From assembly GCF_041146795.1 (NCBI RefSeq), contig NC_135169.1, forward strand, positions 13,409,585-13,473,584: a DNA stretch of 64,000 bases, written 5' to 3'. Made by a program: the position numbers and the translations under genes. A model generated the notes under the pieces. The model had not been told where the DNA came from. It did not search any database and worked only from the letters and a program-made list of their open reading frames with translations. Every line of letters begins with the position of its first letter. The stretch's first letter is position 1. The stretch is from Maylandia zebra (taxonomy: Eukaryota > Chordata > Actinopteri > Cichliformes > Cichlidae). Positions 1 to 12,300 of this stretch are shown piece after piece.

Positions 1-3000
1 CTGTTAACAATTGCATATTTAAAAACGTGCTCACCCCAACGGTTTTCATTTGGTGTCTGAAAACTAGCGTCTGAAAACTTTTTGTGGTATGAAAACTAAA
101 GTCATTTAAACACACTGTTAGAATTTAAAGCTACCCGGATTTTCAGGCACTAATGCAGGCACAATCAGCTGTCTATGTCCTGTTAATGGGGACTTTGGCA
201 CGACTGTCCTATCTTCTCTTGCTTGCCGTGATCAAAGTCAGTGAGTGTTCATAGCAACGGGAACATAAATTTTATTCTACAAACTTAAACATGAAGAGGA
301 ACTCAACCCAACCCAACCACCTGCTGTCCAGGCGACTGCTGACGAAGACCAACCGCCTGCCGGGCTGGGCGGAGCGGGTCTTCCCCATGCACATGGCTCG
401 GGCGGTCTACGAAGTGGCATGTCTAGAAAATTTTTGTTGGGGGGGCCAGGTAGGGGCACAGATTTGGAGAAGGGTGGCAGATTTAATTGGCAGATAATGT
501 TTAAAAAAAAAATTCTACCAACCCTTAACCATAATTCAATAATCCTATAAACCTAATAACCAAATGCACTTTTAACTCTTATTAGAATGAGATTTTAACC
601 ACTACGGTGCAAAGTTTTTAGATACTGCGTTGATAAAGTACAAGAGATACAATCAGTGCTTTGTCAGTGTTTACTCAGCATTCAAGGACATCAATATTTG
701 CATAGTATTTTTACTGACATATAGTGCACATATGTTTTGGGCAAAAACATTTTTGAAAATTAAAATACGAACATTTGTAACAAACAATTGACAAATTAGC
801 CAATGCCAATGCAAAACTTTATCTGCCTGTTAAAAAAAGAAGATAATCTTCTCACAAACTGGTTTTTGATTTTGAAACAGGAAAAAAGTGGGGAAACAAA
901 TGAAAAGACTAACATTTGAATAAAACCTGAAAGCAAGTAAATACTTTCTATGCTGCCTTATGGTAAACTTTGGTAATATTGATCAAGAACAACACTGGCT
1001 GATGATGAAATACAGTCAGCTGGTATGGTGACACTGCCAGTATTAACCTGCAGGGCTGGACTGGGACAAAAAAATTGGGCATTTTTACTACAGACCGACC
1101 CACCAGGTAGTAAAGCCATAAAGACTTTGAATGAAAACAAATGCTGTTGTGACAGTGATGTACAGTCTTGTTGGTATATGTATGATTTCTATACATTTTA
1201 CGTCAGATAAAAACTTTGGTTGTAAGATTTAGATAATTATTTAATAAAAACTAGGTATTTTAAATGAGAATAAGAAAGAAAAGTATTTCTTTGTGCCCAC
1301 CTTTCCCTGTTAATGCCCTACCTGGCCCCCTGGCAAAACTTTGCTAGACCCGCCCCTGCACAGTTACCAGCTGTCAGCTACATAAAAAAGGATCCTGGTG
1401 TTATTTGTCTCTCAGAAACAGTTCATAACTTCAACTCATTCATGTCACCTAAAAGGTAAACCTGTTTCTCCATCACCTGTTCAGCTCTGATGATTCAGTA
1501 AGGACATCTCCTGGTTTCATCTTCATGTTTCCCTCTCACCACATATCTAAACAGACATCATGACCAGCAGCTTTACAGCTGTGGCTCCAGCAAACATCAG
1601 CTGATACTAGAAATTAATATTAAATACATTCTAACAACAGCTGATCAAGCTTAAACGTGCTGCTGTTGTTTAGCGCGACATCCGCTGGTTTCCTCTTTCT
1701 GGCGCAAAGTGGGCGATAAACAAATAAGAGAGACGATCAGCTGATCATTGATCAGTTTCATGATTGAAGTAGCAACAGGAGAGGGAGGGGGGAGAATGAG
1801 AGAAGAGGCAGCTGTGCAGCGTAACGACAGAATAACTCCAGCTTTGTGTCTTTTTTCCATTCTAGCTAAAGTCCGGGACAAACTGCGTCTCTTCTCAGCT
1901 CAATACGAAACGCGTAATATTTTCTCTGAATGAGGGACCATCCCATTTTTTTAAGGAGCCGTTGGCAACTCTACTAACCTTATGAATAAAATAAAGTTCA
2001 CTATCAGTAACATCATAGCACCCACCCAGCTGTATAAAAACTCCGTCAAACTGGCTAGAACGCAGTATGAGTTATTGCAACTGACAGTAAAAAGTCAGCA
2101 ACATGAAAATAAACTCCACCTAAACTTGGTTTATATCTGACCCAGATAGACTGCAGGTCATAACTTCTTACCTGAAGTTCAGTTCACCTGACACTCGGAC
2201 TGGCGGCTGCTTCGGGTCTCTCGTCCTGCCTCCCCTTCCCTCATCCACCTGTTGCCTCTGTGGAAGCCCCGTCATAGCCACCACCAAACAACGGAGTTAT
2301 TTCTACACATCGACCTGCATCTGGCCAATCCACCACCTCTCATTGTTCATGCCGTTACAAAAAAAATAAAAAATAAGTCACTGGGGATATGCCCGGTATG
2401 CCCGATGGCCAGTCCAGCTATGTTAACCTGCAACCAAATCTGCAGCTCCATACAGCAATGTTACGACTTAGATTATCTTATAACTCATAACTCTTATGTT
2501 AGCTGCCCTCAGTAGCATACTGTCTGAAATATTTGATGGCAGCAATAATTCTTTAAGTGTTATTTTTTTCCTTGGTATTCTAATTTCACCGAAGTTTACT
2601 AAACTCAACAAACTTGATATTACTTACCGGGACATTTATTCTGTCCTCATTTTCTTTCACCGAAAAATTGTTTCCTGCAGTGCCGTCTTTCGTGCTTGGC
2701 TCTCCTACCTTTGCTAACGTGATGCGCATAGCGCAGAAGCGATGCTGCATTCACTTACACTCGGATATCTGAGCGTCACCGTGAAAACATAATCGGACAT
2801 TTGATATTTGATTGAATTTTATTGTTTTGCCTTTGGGGTGGCACCAGGGGTGGCCAGTCTGGTTTGGGGGGTGGCCTGTGCCCCCCCAGGCCACCCCGCT
2901 GGACACGCCATTGGGTCTACGTCCTGGAAGATTCTATCGTGGACCCTCAGGCCCACACGCTCATCACCAAGACAGAGCCAATGCAGGGGGGGGGGGGGGT

Positions 3001-3772
3001 ATGAAAAGGGGGGGGGGGGAGAGAAAAAACAAAACTCTTGGACACTGCTAGCACAGGGCGCCCACAGAGATGCAAAGCAGGAGATGAAGCATCGCTGAAT
3101 ATGTTTCCAAACCAACTTCATTCTAAGCCAAAGACTAGAAAATCTGGTGAAGCATATTTGCCCTTTGGTTTCACCTGCACAAGTGCCAAGGTAGGTCTCC
3201 CGTGCAGGATTGGTTTTCCAATTAAGGACAGGAGCAGCACTGTGCTCTCCCAATCACGGACAAACAGTATCCCACAGTTGTTTATGTTTTTAAACCCATT
3301 TTGCACAGAGAGGCATTTTTTGAAAAATGCATTGATAGCAATGTTGAATATTATTACACATACAGTAAAATAATCACACCGTGACGCCTCTGCCTTTCTA
3401 AATGGAGGGACAGTAACTGCGTTTGTATATGTTAGTGTGTAAAACCTGTAGACAGTAAGATTAACAGTATTTTGTCTCTATCTGCCATTCTGCAATTCAT
3501 CTCATGTAAACAATAACGTGCGCACAGCGTGACGTGAAAAAAGGCACATACCTTTGACGTTGCGTGACGAACTCTGTATTCCTCATTGTTAAGGAATTTT
3601 TATTGTTTTATTTGATTATGCTTCAAATGTTATGTTATACATATTTCACCAGACACAGCTTTCTGTTGAAACAGGAAGCTGACCCTGTGACGCTGACAAG
3701 AGATCAGTACAGAAATACATATCCGCAGAAGTTGACTTGCATTATATTATTCTTAGAAATTGACCTGCAACA
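1..3772. other. Gene-poor region with repeat debris
   Basis: No exon chain or convincing protein was found. Short pieces look like old interspersed repeats. A stretch near 439-475 and another near 1276-1358 (opposite orientation) share a GGGGGCCAGGTAGGG-type core, suggesting two arms or two fragments of one repeat family. 2826-2925 is a G/C-rich segment resembling a common fish transposon end (repeated 'ggggtggcc' words). Long G runs occur at 2987-3020. Small open frames here are low complexity or random. Confidence 0.4.
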
Positions 3773-4005
3773 CACATACTCTGTGACACACACACACACA
3801 GCTTGCATGCAGACAGACATCAGGACCTGCGTAACAGGAAATGTGATTATATTTGCATATTGACGATGTAACCTATAAAAATAAACAAATACTTCAGTTC
3901 GGTGTGATTTGCTCTGAGCTTTTCACCCGTGCAGCACGTTAACCTACACAAGTGTCTCATTGTTGTTTATTCACCTGACTGTTTGTTAACTGTAAATCTC
4001 TGACA
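3773..4005 (+). repeat. 5' LTR of the endogenous retrovirus
   Basis: This segment recurs at 18109-18341 with only two substitutions by eye (C/T near 3919 and C/T near 3998). It ends in CTGACA, so it has the expected CA end; the TG start may be at 3782, after a shared 9-base stretch. It contains a (CA)n run and a likely polyadenylation signal (AATAAA-type, 'aaaataaacaaa') near 3880. Confidence 0.85.
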
Positions 4006-5308
4006 TTTAATTGGTCCTTCGAAGTCGTTAATGGACTGGTATTAATAATAATATTATGCTCCATTTCACAGTGGTATCCTTCCTCAAGTCCCGACGCCGT
4101 GACAAACCTGCGTCGAAGTCTCTGCAGAGCGCCCTCCAGATAGGGTTGAAAGTCCAGGGAAGCTAAAATTCGGGTCCTGGCCGACGTTATACAGGCCCAC
4201 GGCTGTGGGACTTGAAGGGGGACGCCTGACAGACCGGCAACAGCGAAGCCAGGTGATTATTCCACATTTGACACACCTTGCGTAAAATTATCGGTGTTTA
4301 GGGTGACACTGTTCCAAGAAAACTCGTCCTACGGGGACTGGCAGTTTTAAGACTCGCTTGTAAGTCGAAACTGGCAGTGTAATAGACACTCGTTTCGCAG
4401 TTAAAAAAAGGCTGGAAGTCTAAATTTACTGGAAAGTAAATAAGTGTACGGAAAGTGTCAACTAACATAGGATAGAAATTGCGCGCATAAACTGTTTTTA
4501 CTGTTTTGTTGGTGGAGTAAGTTGATTTAACAGCACATTAAGGTGGCTGAACTACTCCACTGAATTGTTTACCGTTGATAGCTCACGTACTGGCTGAATG
4601 GGAAATTAAAGTTGTGCGTCATCACGTAAAATCGACAACCGCTTTCAAGAATAGCTGAAAGTAGAAGCCTGTTGTTGATAACTTATCTCATTCTTCGTGC
4701 CAGTGACAGCTTCACGGGTCTGTCTGTATATTTAACTCAATAAAATACCTTGTAAACAAATCTTCTACAAAACGAAACCAAATGGTTTGCAGTCCCTCTG
4801 CAGTAACTATTTTAAGAGGAACCTTACAAACAGAACTAAATAATGAAATATAGTTGGCATGACGATCATTCCCAGATTGTATAAAATAAATAAAAGGAAA
4901 TCATTCACATGAAAACCTTTTCTATAAAAAGAGAGATGCATAAGGTAGATTAAGGCTGTCTCATTGTTCAGCCAAGGAAAGTGTGTGTAAAGGTAAATGT
5001 CTCCAGCCTGGATGACGGGTGGGACTGCAGCCCACCCAGAGCCCTTGATGGATACAAAATAAAATATAAAAATAATAATAATAATAAATTACTTGGTTCA
5101 ACATGCAACAGAGAGAATGAATGTGACTGAAGGTTGGATCTGAGATGAGGCAAACAGAAGACCAGTCTAAAAAGTAGGCGGAGAAAAAGCAAATTTGTAC
5201 GGATTGGATGAATTCTAAATTATCTGTTTGCTGAGTAAGATGATCCTAAACTATTAAATTGGCTCAGTAGTAGTATAGTGATTTACACTGATAAAATGTT
5301 GTAATATA
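4006..5308 (+). other. Retroviral leader / lost gag region, left half
   Basis: Between the primer site and the Pao insertion there is no reading frame longer than about 75 codons on either strand and nothing that resembles matrix, capsid or a zinc knuckle. A G/C-rich stretch around 4080-4260 looks like retroviral leader. Gag has been deleted or decayed beyond recognition. Confidence 0.5.
4012..4022 (+). promoter_or_regulatory. Primer-binding site, tRNA-Tyr-like
   Basis: TGGTCCTTCGA starts six bases after the 5' LTR. It is complementary to the 3' end of vertebrate tRNA-Tyr (acceptor ending TCGAAGGACCA); the following bases diverge from that tRNA. A primer site in this position is expected for a retrovirus. 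Confidence 0.6.
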
Positions 5309-5313
5309 CTGTT

Positions 5314-5821
5314 TGTAACTGTTGGCATGATGACATTGTATATAATTTGGATTATTTCTTTATCTCGTCAAGATCCATGTCATGATTGTAAATTATTTAA
5401 GCTGTACATTACTTTGTTTGTTTTTTGTAGTCAACGTTTTGGTGCTTTTATTTTGAAAGTCAAGTTCGCTTACAAGTTGCGCTAGTTTCCTCTTTGGGTA
5501 GAACGAATACAAACACCTGTAAGCGCGCAGAAAGGATGGTTTTTATTGAAAGACATGTTAAGTGGACTTTGACTACACACGGTTAAAAGGAAACCTCAGA
5601 AGAACGGCGGCTAATTCCCTTTTTGCAGCATGCAGCCAACGAGGTATTTATTTATTTATTTATTTATCGTGTTTGTTGTACAGTGTTTTTACTGCTGTGT
5701 CTTATGCTGAGTTTTATTTTGTTAATGCTGTATAGTTTTCACGGTGGCTTTGGAGAGAAGTCTTCAAATAAACCAGTGACAGAAAACCACTTGCGTCTGC
5801 CTGTGCTTCGAGGGAATTATA
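5314..5821 (+). repeat. 5' LTR of the Pao element
   Basis: 508 bp, identical by eye to 12623-13130 except for two substitutions close together near 5507-5509 (TAC in this copy, GAA in the other). It contains a (TTTA)n run near 5644-5668 and a late AATAAA-type signal ('cttcaaataaacc', near 5763-5772), so R probably lies in its last 60 bases. Confidence 0.92.
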
Positions 5822-6360
5822 GTGAAAACTCGGACTGTTCATCAACGCAAGCGGCCACTAATTGACGATGCGGCAACTTCAAAGCATCAGCGGGCTTGTT
5901 CCTACATGTCTACAGCGCAGCGGAGCTGACAAGAACTGGCAGATAAGCTGAAAGTACTATATGCATATGGTGATATGACACATGCACAAGTATTAAAGGG
6001 CAGTGTTTTAAGGAAAGGTGTTTAAGTTAAGTGGCCTAAGAAGGGACCTTTGCAAACATTGCTGAAGAATACTGTGATTGATAACTACTGTGGTGTATAG
6101 TACATCTTGTTTTGGTGTAAGCTAAAACTTTTGAAGATTTTAAGATAAAAGTGCATTTGGGAAGCAATAAGTGAAGGTTTGGATGTAAATTCTTGAACTG
6201 TTTTGAAGTTTATTATCAGGTGTATTTTTGTAAGATAACACTTCCATTTGAACTGTGTTATTTTTGTGCCATTTACATATGAGTAAGTGTTAAACATTGA
6301 GGCTTGGTTAACCATCTACATTTCTTATTTCTAAGTGGGTTGATTAAGAAGTGCTGTAAA

Positions 6361-9300
6361 ATGTCAGAACCAAGCGAGCCTACAGTTCAGTTTAGTGACA
6401 GTGCAGACTTTCAAGATCAGTCTGAAGAAGGTCAAGTGCATGGTGCTGAAGCTCAGCAAGAGGAAGCGCAGCAGCCAAGACGAAGTGAAAGAATCAGAAC
6501 TCTAACAGAGAAAGGCAAAGAAATGCAAGATGAGAAAATTAAAGCACTCCAGCAAAGGTTTAACTATATATATGACAAATGGAAAACACAAGTTAAATCT
6601 GCAAGACAATCCTTATCACAGACAACAGAGACCTTATCTGAGGACTTGCTTAATGACATTATAAGTGATGTCACAGGTCTTTCTGCAGATGTCCAGCGTG
6701 TCTATGAAGAGCTACGAAAGATCTCTGCTCCAGACCAGGTCACGCGTCGTAGAGTGGATCGGTGTGTAGAGATTTCTACATTTGTTGCATCCAGAGCCTC
6801 AAGTAGGTTGCATGGAAGGTCTCCAGAAAAGGAGGAGCAAGACTGGCCAGAAGCAGGCTCTCTCTTTAATTCAAGCACCTGCAATTCAGGTTTTGTTGCT
6901 TCCATTTTGAAAGGCACCTCAGTACTTTCAAGCAGGTCTTCTGCAAGGCGACAAGATGCTGCTGCTGATGTTGCTGCAAGTCAGGCTGTTCTTAAAGTGT
7001 TACAAGAACAAGAAAAAGAACAGTTAGAGATCGAGCGTCTAGAAGCCGAAGCTAAGAAAAAGATAGCTGAGCAGGAGGCAGCAGCAGTAAAACGTCGGTT
7101 AGAAAGAGAGGCAGAAGAGGTAAAACGAAGAATGCAGAGAGAGGAAGAAGAAGCTAAAATTAAGGCTCAACTAGAGGAAGAGCACATAGCTCTACAAAGG
7201 ACTCTGGAGGAAAAGCGGAGAAAATTACAGCATCTGGAGGCAATGAAGGATCTCAGTGCAGCAAGGGCGAGAATGCTGGTGTACAATCAAGAGAATGACA
7301 AAGAGGAAGAGCAAAAGGACGTACTGCAACCTGAGGTTGTAGTGAATAATAAAGTTTGTGCTTCCACAGGCTCTTTGCCCCAGTGTATGCCTCCTGCACC
7401 ACAAGTTGTGACCACTTCTTCAAGTGACAGTACTGTAGAACTTGTCAAAGTGCTGGCAGGAGCTTTAAGTGCCAACCGAATTCCAATTCCTGAACCTACA
7501 GTATTCAGTGGGGATCCATTGAAATACAGTGATTGGAAAATCTCCTTTGAAACGCTGATTGACCAGAAGAGCATTCAAGACAAGGAGAAAATCTACTACC
7601 TTCGCCGGTATGTAAGTGGACAAGCTAAGAAAGCAATCGATGGCTATTTCCTTCTTGGAACTGAATCAGCCTATGCTGCTGCAGTTGAGATTCTGGAGGA
7701 AAGATATGGAAACCCATTCACGATTGCAAAGGCATATAGAGATAAGCTTCAGACATGGCCCAAGATAGGCTCCAAGGACAGCTTTGAACTCAGAGAGTTT
7801 TCTGACTCTCTCCGTAGTTGTGAAGCCGCCATGGTCCATATTAAGGCACTGGAAATCTTGAATGACTGTAATGAAAACAGAAAAATTTTGTCAAAATTAC
7901 CAGATTGGCTAACAGCAAGATGGAATAGACAAGTTATTGAAATAGAAGAAGCGACTAATCAATTTCCCTCCTTCAGCCAATTTGTGAAGTTCTTGACAAG
8001 AGAGGTGAAAATTGCTTGCAACCCTCTCACATCGCTGCAGGCACTGAAACAAGATGAAACTGAAAAAACCAAATCCTCAAGACATTTCAACTTTGCAGCA
8101 AAGACACTCATCACAAGTTCCAGTGAAAAATATGCTGATACATGTCTTTTCTGCAAAAGGACTGGGCATACATTGCACCAATGCAGGAAGTTCGGGGAGA
8201 AAGCAGTTAATGATAGAATTAAATTCATTCAAATGGAAAAGTTGTGCTTTGGTTGTCTGAAGTACGGTCATCACTCAAAGAGTTGCATCAGTAGGAGTGT
8301 TTGTGACAAGTGCCAGAAGCGTCATCCTACTTGTTTGCACGAAGAACGAACCAAAGAGAAGCAAAAACCACCACAGGCCAAGCAAAATCGGAATCATGAA
8401 ACTTCGAGTGAGGTTCATGAAGAAGTACAACTAGTACAGGATTACGAAATGACCAGAACTGCTACTTCAAATACAGTAATGCTTCATGGAGCTAAAATGC
8501 AAACAGCTGCAATAGTTCCAGTGTGGCTTTCCTGCACAACACAACCAGCACAAGAAGTCCTTGTGTATGCTTTATTGGACTCGCAGAGTGACACAACATT
8601 TGTGTTGAGTGAAGCAGCAGAAACCTTACAGACAAATGGAGAGCAAGTCAAGCTTAAGCTTTCTACCATGACGTCAAGAACTACAGTGGTGAGTTCTCTA
8701 AGAGTAAGTAACCTACAAGTCCGTGGCTTTTACTCCAACAAGAGAATCTCCTTACCACCAGTGTACACGCGTGATTTCATCCCAGCTAACAGAACTCACA
8801 TCCCAACCAATGAAACTGCAGAAGCGTGGCCCCATCTAGTACACTTACAGTCAGAAATTGCACCTCTGCAGGACTGTGACGTGGGTCTGCTTATCGGATA
8901 TGACTGTTCACAAGCCCTGCTTCCGAGAGAAGTTGTGTCTGGCAAAGAGAACGAGCCTTATGCACAACGTACAGACCTTGGATGGAGTATTGTTGGTAAT
9001 GGAAACCCCTGTGTTGATTATGGGGACGCAATCGGAATCAGTCATCGCATAGTAGTGAGACAAGTGATACCAGATGTTGAGTCTTCTGTCAACCTCAAAA
9101 GGGTAGTGCATTATGTGAGCCAAACCAAAGTGAAGGAAGTAACTCCTTCAGACATCATAAGGGTCTTGGAATCAGACTTCTCAGAAAGAACTGGAGATGA
9201 TATTGTGTCTCAAGATGATCTCAAGTTCCTGACAAAGTTGAGAAAAAACACTGTGCAAAATGATACAGGTCACTTTGAAATGCCACTGCCATTCAAAGAA

Positions 9301-12300
9301 GACAGGCCTAAATTACCCAACAACAAGATATGTGCCATACATCGCTTGAAGTGCCTGGAAAGGAGACTAAAGAAAGACCAACAGTACTACAGAGACTACG
9401 TAAGCTTCATGAATGACATCATTTCATGTGGTGATGCAGAGAAGGTCTCTGATGAAGAAAATGATGAGAAATTGGCTTGGTATATTCCACATCATGGGGT
9501 TTATCATCCACAGAAACCAGGGAAAATACGTGTGGTATTTGACTGCTCTGCCAAATTCCAAGAAACATCTCTCAACGACCATCTACTCACTGGTCCAGAT
9601 TTAACGAACACATTGGTGGGTGTCCTTTGTCGCTTTCGAAAAGGTTCTGTTGCAATCATGTGCGACATTGAGAGAATGTTCCACCAGTTTCATGTCAAAA
9701 GGGAAGATCAAGATTATTTGAGATTCCTATGGTGGGAGAATGGCAACTTGGAAACCTCACCATCAGTTTACAGAATGAAGGTTCATTTGTTTGGAGCGGC
9801 CTCGTCGCCTGGCTGTGCCAATTTTGGCCTAAAACATCTGGCAACTCAAGGACAAGGTCAGTTCAACGAAGAAACTATACATTTCATCCAAGGGAATTTC
9901 TACGTAGATGATGGATTGGCAAGTGTTCCGACTGAGAAGGAAGCCATCCAGCTTGTCAAGGAATCACGAGAGCTTTGTAGTATCGGACGATTGAGACTGC
10001 ATAAGTTTGTTTCCAACAGCGAGAATGTCATGGCAACCATTCCACAAGAAGAGCGTGCCACAATCAAGGATTTGAACATGGCTTTGGACTTACCACATAT
10101 GGAAAGAGCTCTTGGAGTAGAGTGGTGCGTCACGTCTGACTCATTCAAGTTCAGAGTTCAAGTGAAATCCAATCCACTAACAAGAAGAGGTGTGCTCTCT
10201 ACTGTGGCCTCTATATATGACCCCTTGGGATTCATCGCACCCTTCGTCCTTGTAGGGAAACAAATGCTCCAGCAAATGTGTAAAGAAAGGATTGGCTGGG
10301 ATGAGGAGCTTCCAGAAATCCTAAAACCTCAGTGGGAGTCCTGGATTAGAGACCTTCCCAACCTGACTAACATGCAAGTCAAAAGATCCTTCTTACCTTC
10401 TGATTTTGGTAATGTCAAAAGGTATGAACTTCACCATTTTTCAGATGCCAGTTTCTCAGGATATGGTGTATGTACTTACCTGCGAGCCATCAGTGAATCT
10501 GATGAAGTACATTGCTCTTTGGTAATGGGAAAATCCAGAGTTTCCCCAATCAGTGTTACTACGATACCAAGACTGGAACTCACTGCAGCAGTTGTTGCAG
10601 CCCGAACCAGCGACATGCTTCGCAGTGAACTGGAAATCCAGGATCTTCAGGAATTCTTCTGGACAGATTCCACTGTTGTTCTTGGCTACATAAACAACGA
10701 CGCCAGAAGGTTTCAGGTATATGTAGCAAATCGCATACAGAGGATCAAGTCAAGTACAAACCCTGAACAATGGGGTTATGTCGCTTCAGAAGATAATCCA
10801 GCTGATCATTCTTCTCGAGGTTTGACTGCAGAGCGGCTTAGGACCTCAAATTGGTTTACCGGCCCAACATTTCTTTGGCAAAAAGAACTTCCTGGCAGAC
10901 AATGCAAGGTGGGTGAAATCAAGGAGGATGATCCTGAACTCCGCAAGCTGATTGTGTGTAACACAAAGTCAAAGGAAGACAAATCATTGTTGGATAACTT
11001 CAAGAAATTCTCTGACTGGTCAAGGTTATCGAGAGCAGTTGCCAGACTGAAAAGATACATCAGAATGCACAAAGGTATTCAGCAAAGAACAAGTGATAGC
11101 ACAAGTCTAGAGGAGAGAAAAGAAGCAGAACTTGTGATTGTCAAGTTGGTTCAGGAAGAAGCATTCTCAGATGAGATAAAGAGCTTGGAGCTAAAGACAA
11201 TAGTTGAAAACAGTCCACTGTGCAAGTTAAATCCTTTCTTGGATGAAGAAGGGATCTTAAGAGTGGGAGGACGTTTAAGTCAAGCCACGTTGCACCCTCA
11301 TGTGAAGCACCCAGCAATTCTGCCAAAAAATAGCCACGTAGCAGTTTTACTAATCAAGCATTTTCATGAAAGAATCCATCATCAAGGACGTGGAATGACA
11401 ATGAACGAACTGAGAGCAAATGGTTGGTGGATCCTGGGATGTAGCGGTGCAGTTTCATCACATATTTTTAAATGTGTGACCTGCAGGAAGTACAGAAGAT
11501 CCACTGAAGAGCAAAAAATGGGTGACTTGCCACAAGATAGGACAGAAACAACACCGCCTTTTACCTACGTTGGCATGGACTGCTTTGGTCCAATCTATGT
11601 TAAGGAAGGAAGAAAGACTCTCAAAAGATATGGTCTTTTGTTTACCTGTCTATGTTCAAGAGCCATACATATAGAAGTGGTTGATGACATGACAACTGAT
11701 GCATTTCTCAATGCTTTAAGGGCATTCATAGCCATAAGAGGAAATGTTCGACAGCTAAGATCCGACCAAGGAACAAATTTTGTTGGTGCTAGGAGAGAGT
11801 TCATGGAGTTAATGAAGGGAATGGATCAAGAAAAGGCTAAGATTCTAGGATGTGAATTTCTCATGAACCCTCCAACAGCAAGCCATAGGGGAGGTGTCTG
11901 GGAGCGTCAAATAAGGACTATAAGAAGTGTTCTTACCGCTATTCTCGATCAGTCATCTCAAAGGCTTGACTGCACCTCCTTGAGAACCTTTCTGTATGAG
12001 GTCATGGCTATCATCAACAGCAGACCACTCACGACTGAACATTTGAATGATCCATCAGGCCTTGAACCATTGACTCCAAACCACATCTTAACAATGAAGT
12101 CCAAGATCATTCTGCCCCCGCCTGGAGAGTTTGTCAAAGAAGATGTTTATCTTAGGAAAAGATGGCGTCGAGTGCAGTGTTTGGCTAATATGTTTTGGAC
12201 TCGATGGAAGAAAGAATATCTTCTAAATTTACAAGAGCGACAAAAGTGGCGGAAGAACAGAAGGAACATCAAGGTTGACGACATTGTCCTTCTACAAGAT

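Noticed and set aside
2819..3253. 144-codon minus-strand frame
   Set aside because: Crosses poly-G runs and repeat debris; no domain and no splice or promoter context.
5623..5865. Small frame repeated at 12932-13147
   Set aside because: Identical because it lies in the Pao LTRs; it runs across a (TTTA)n tract and has no known domain.
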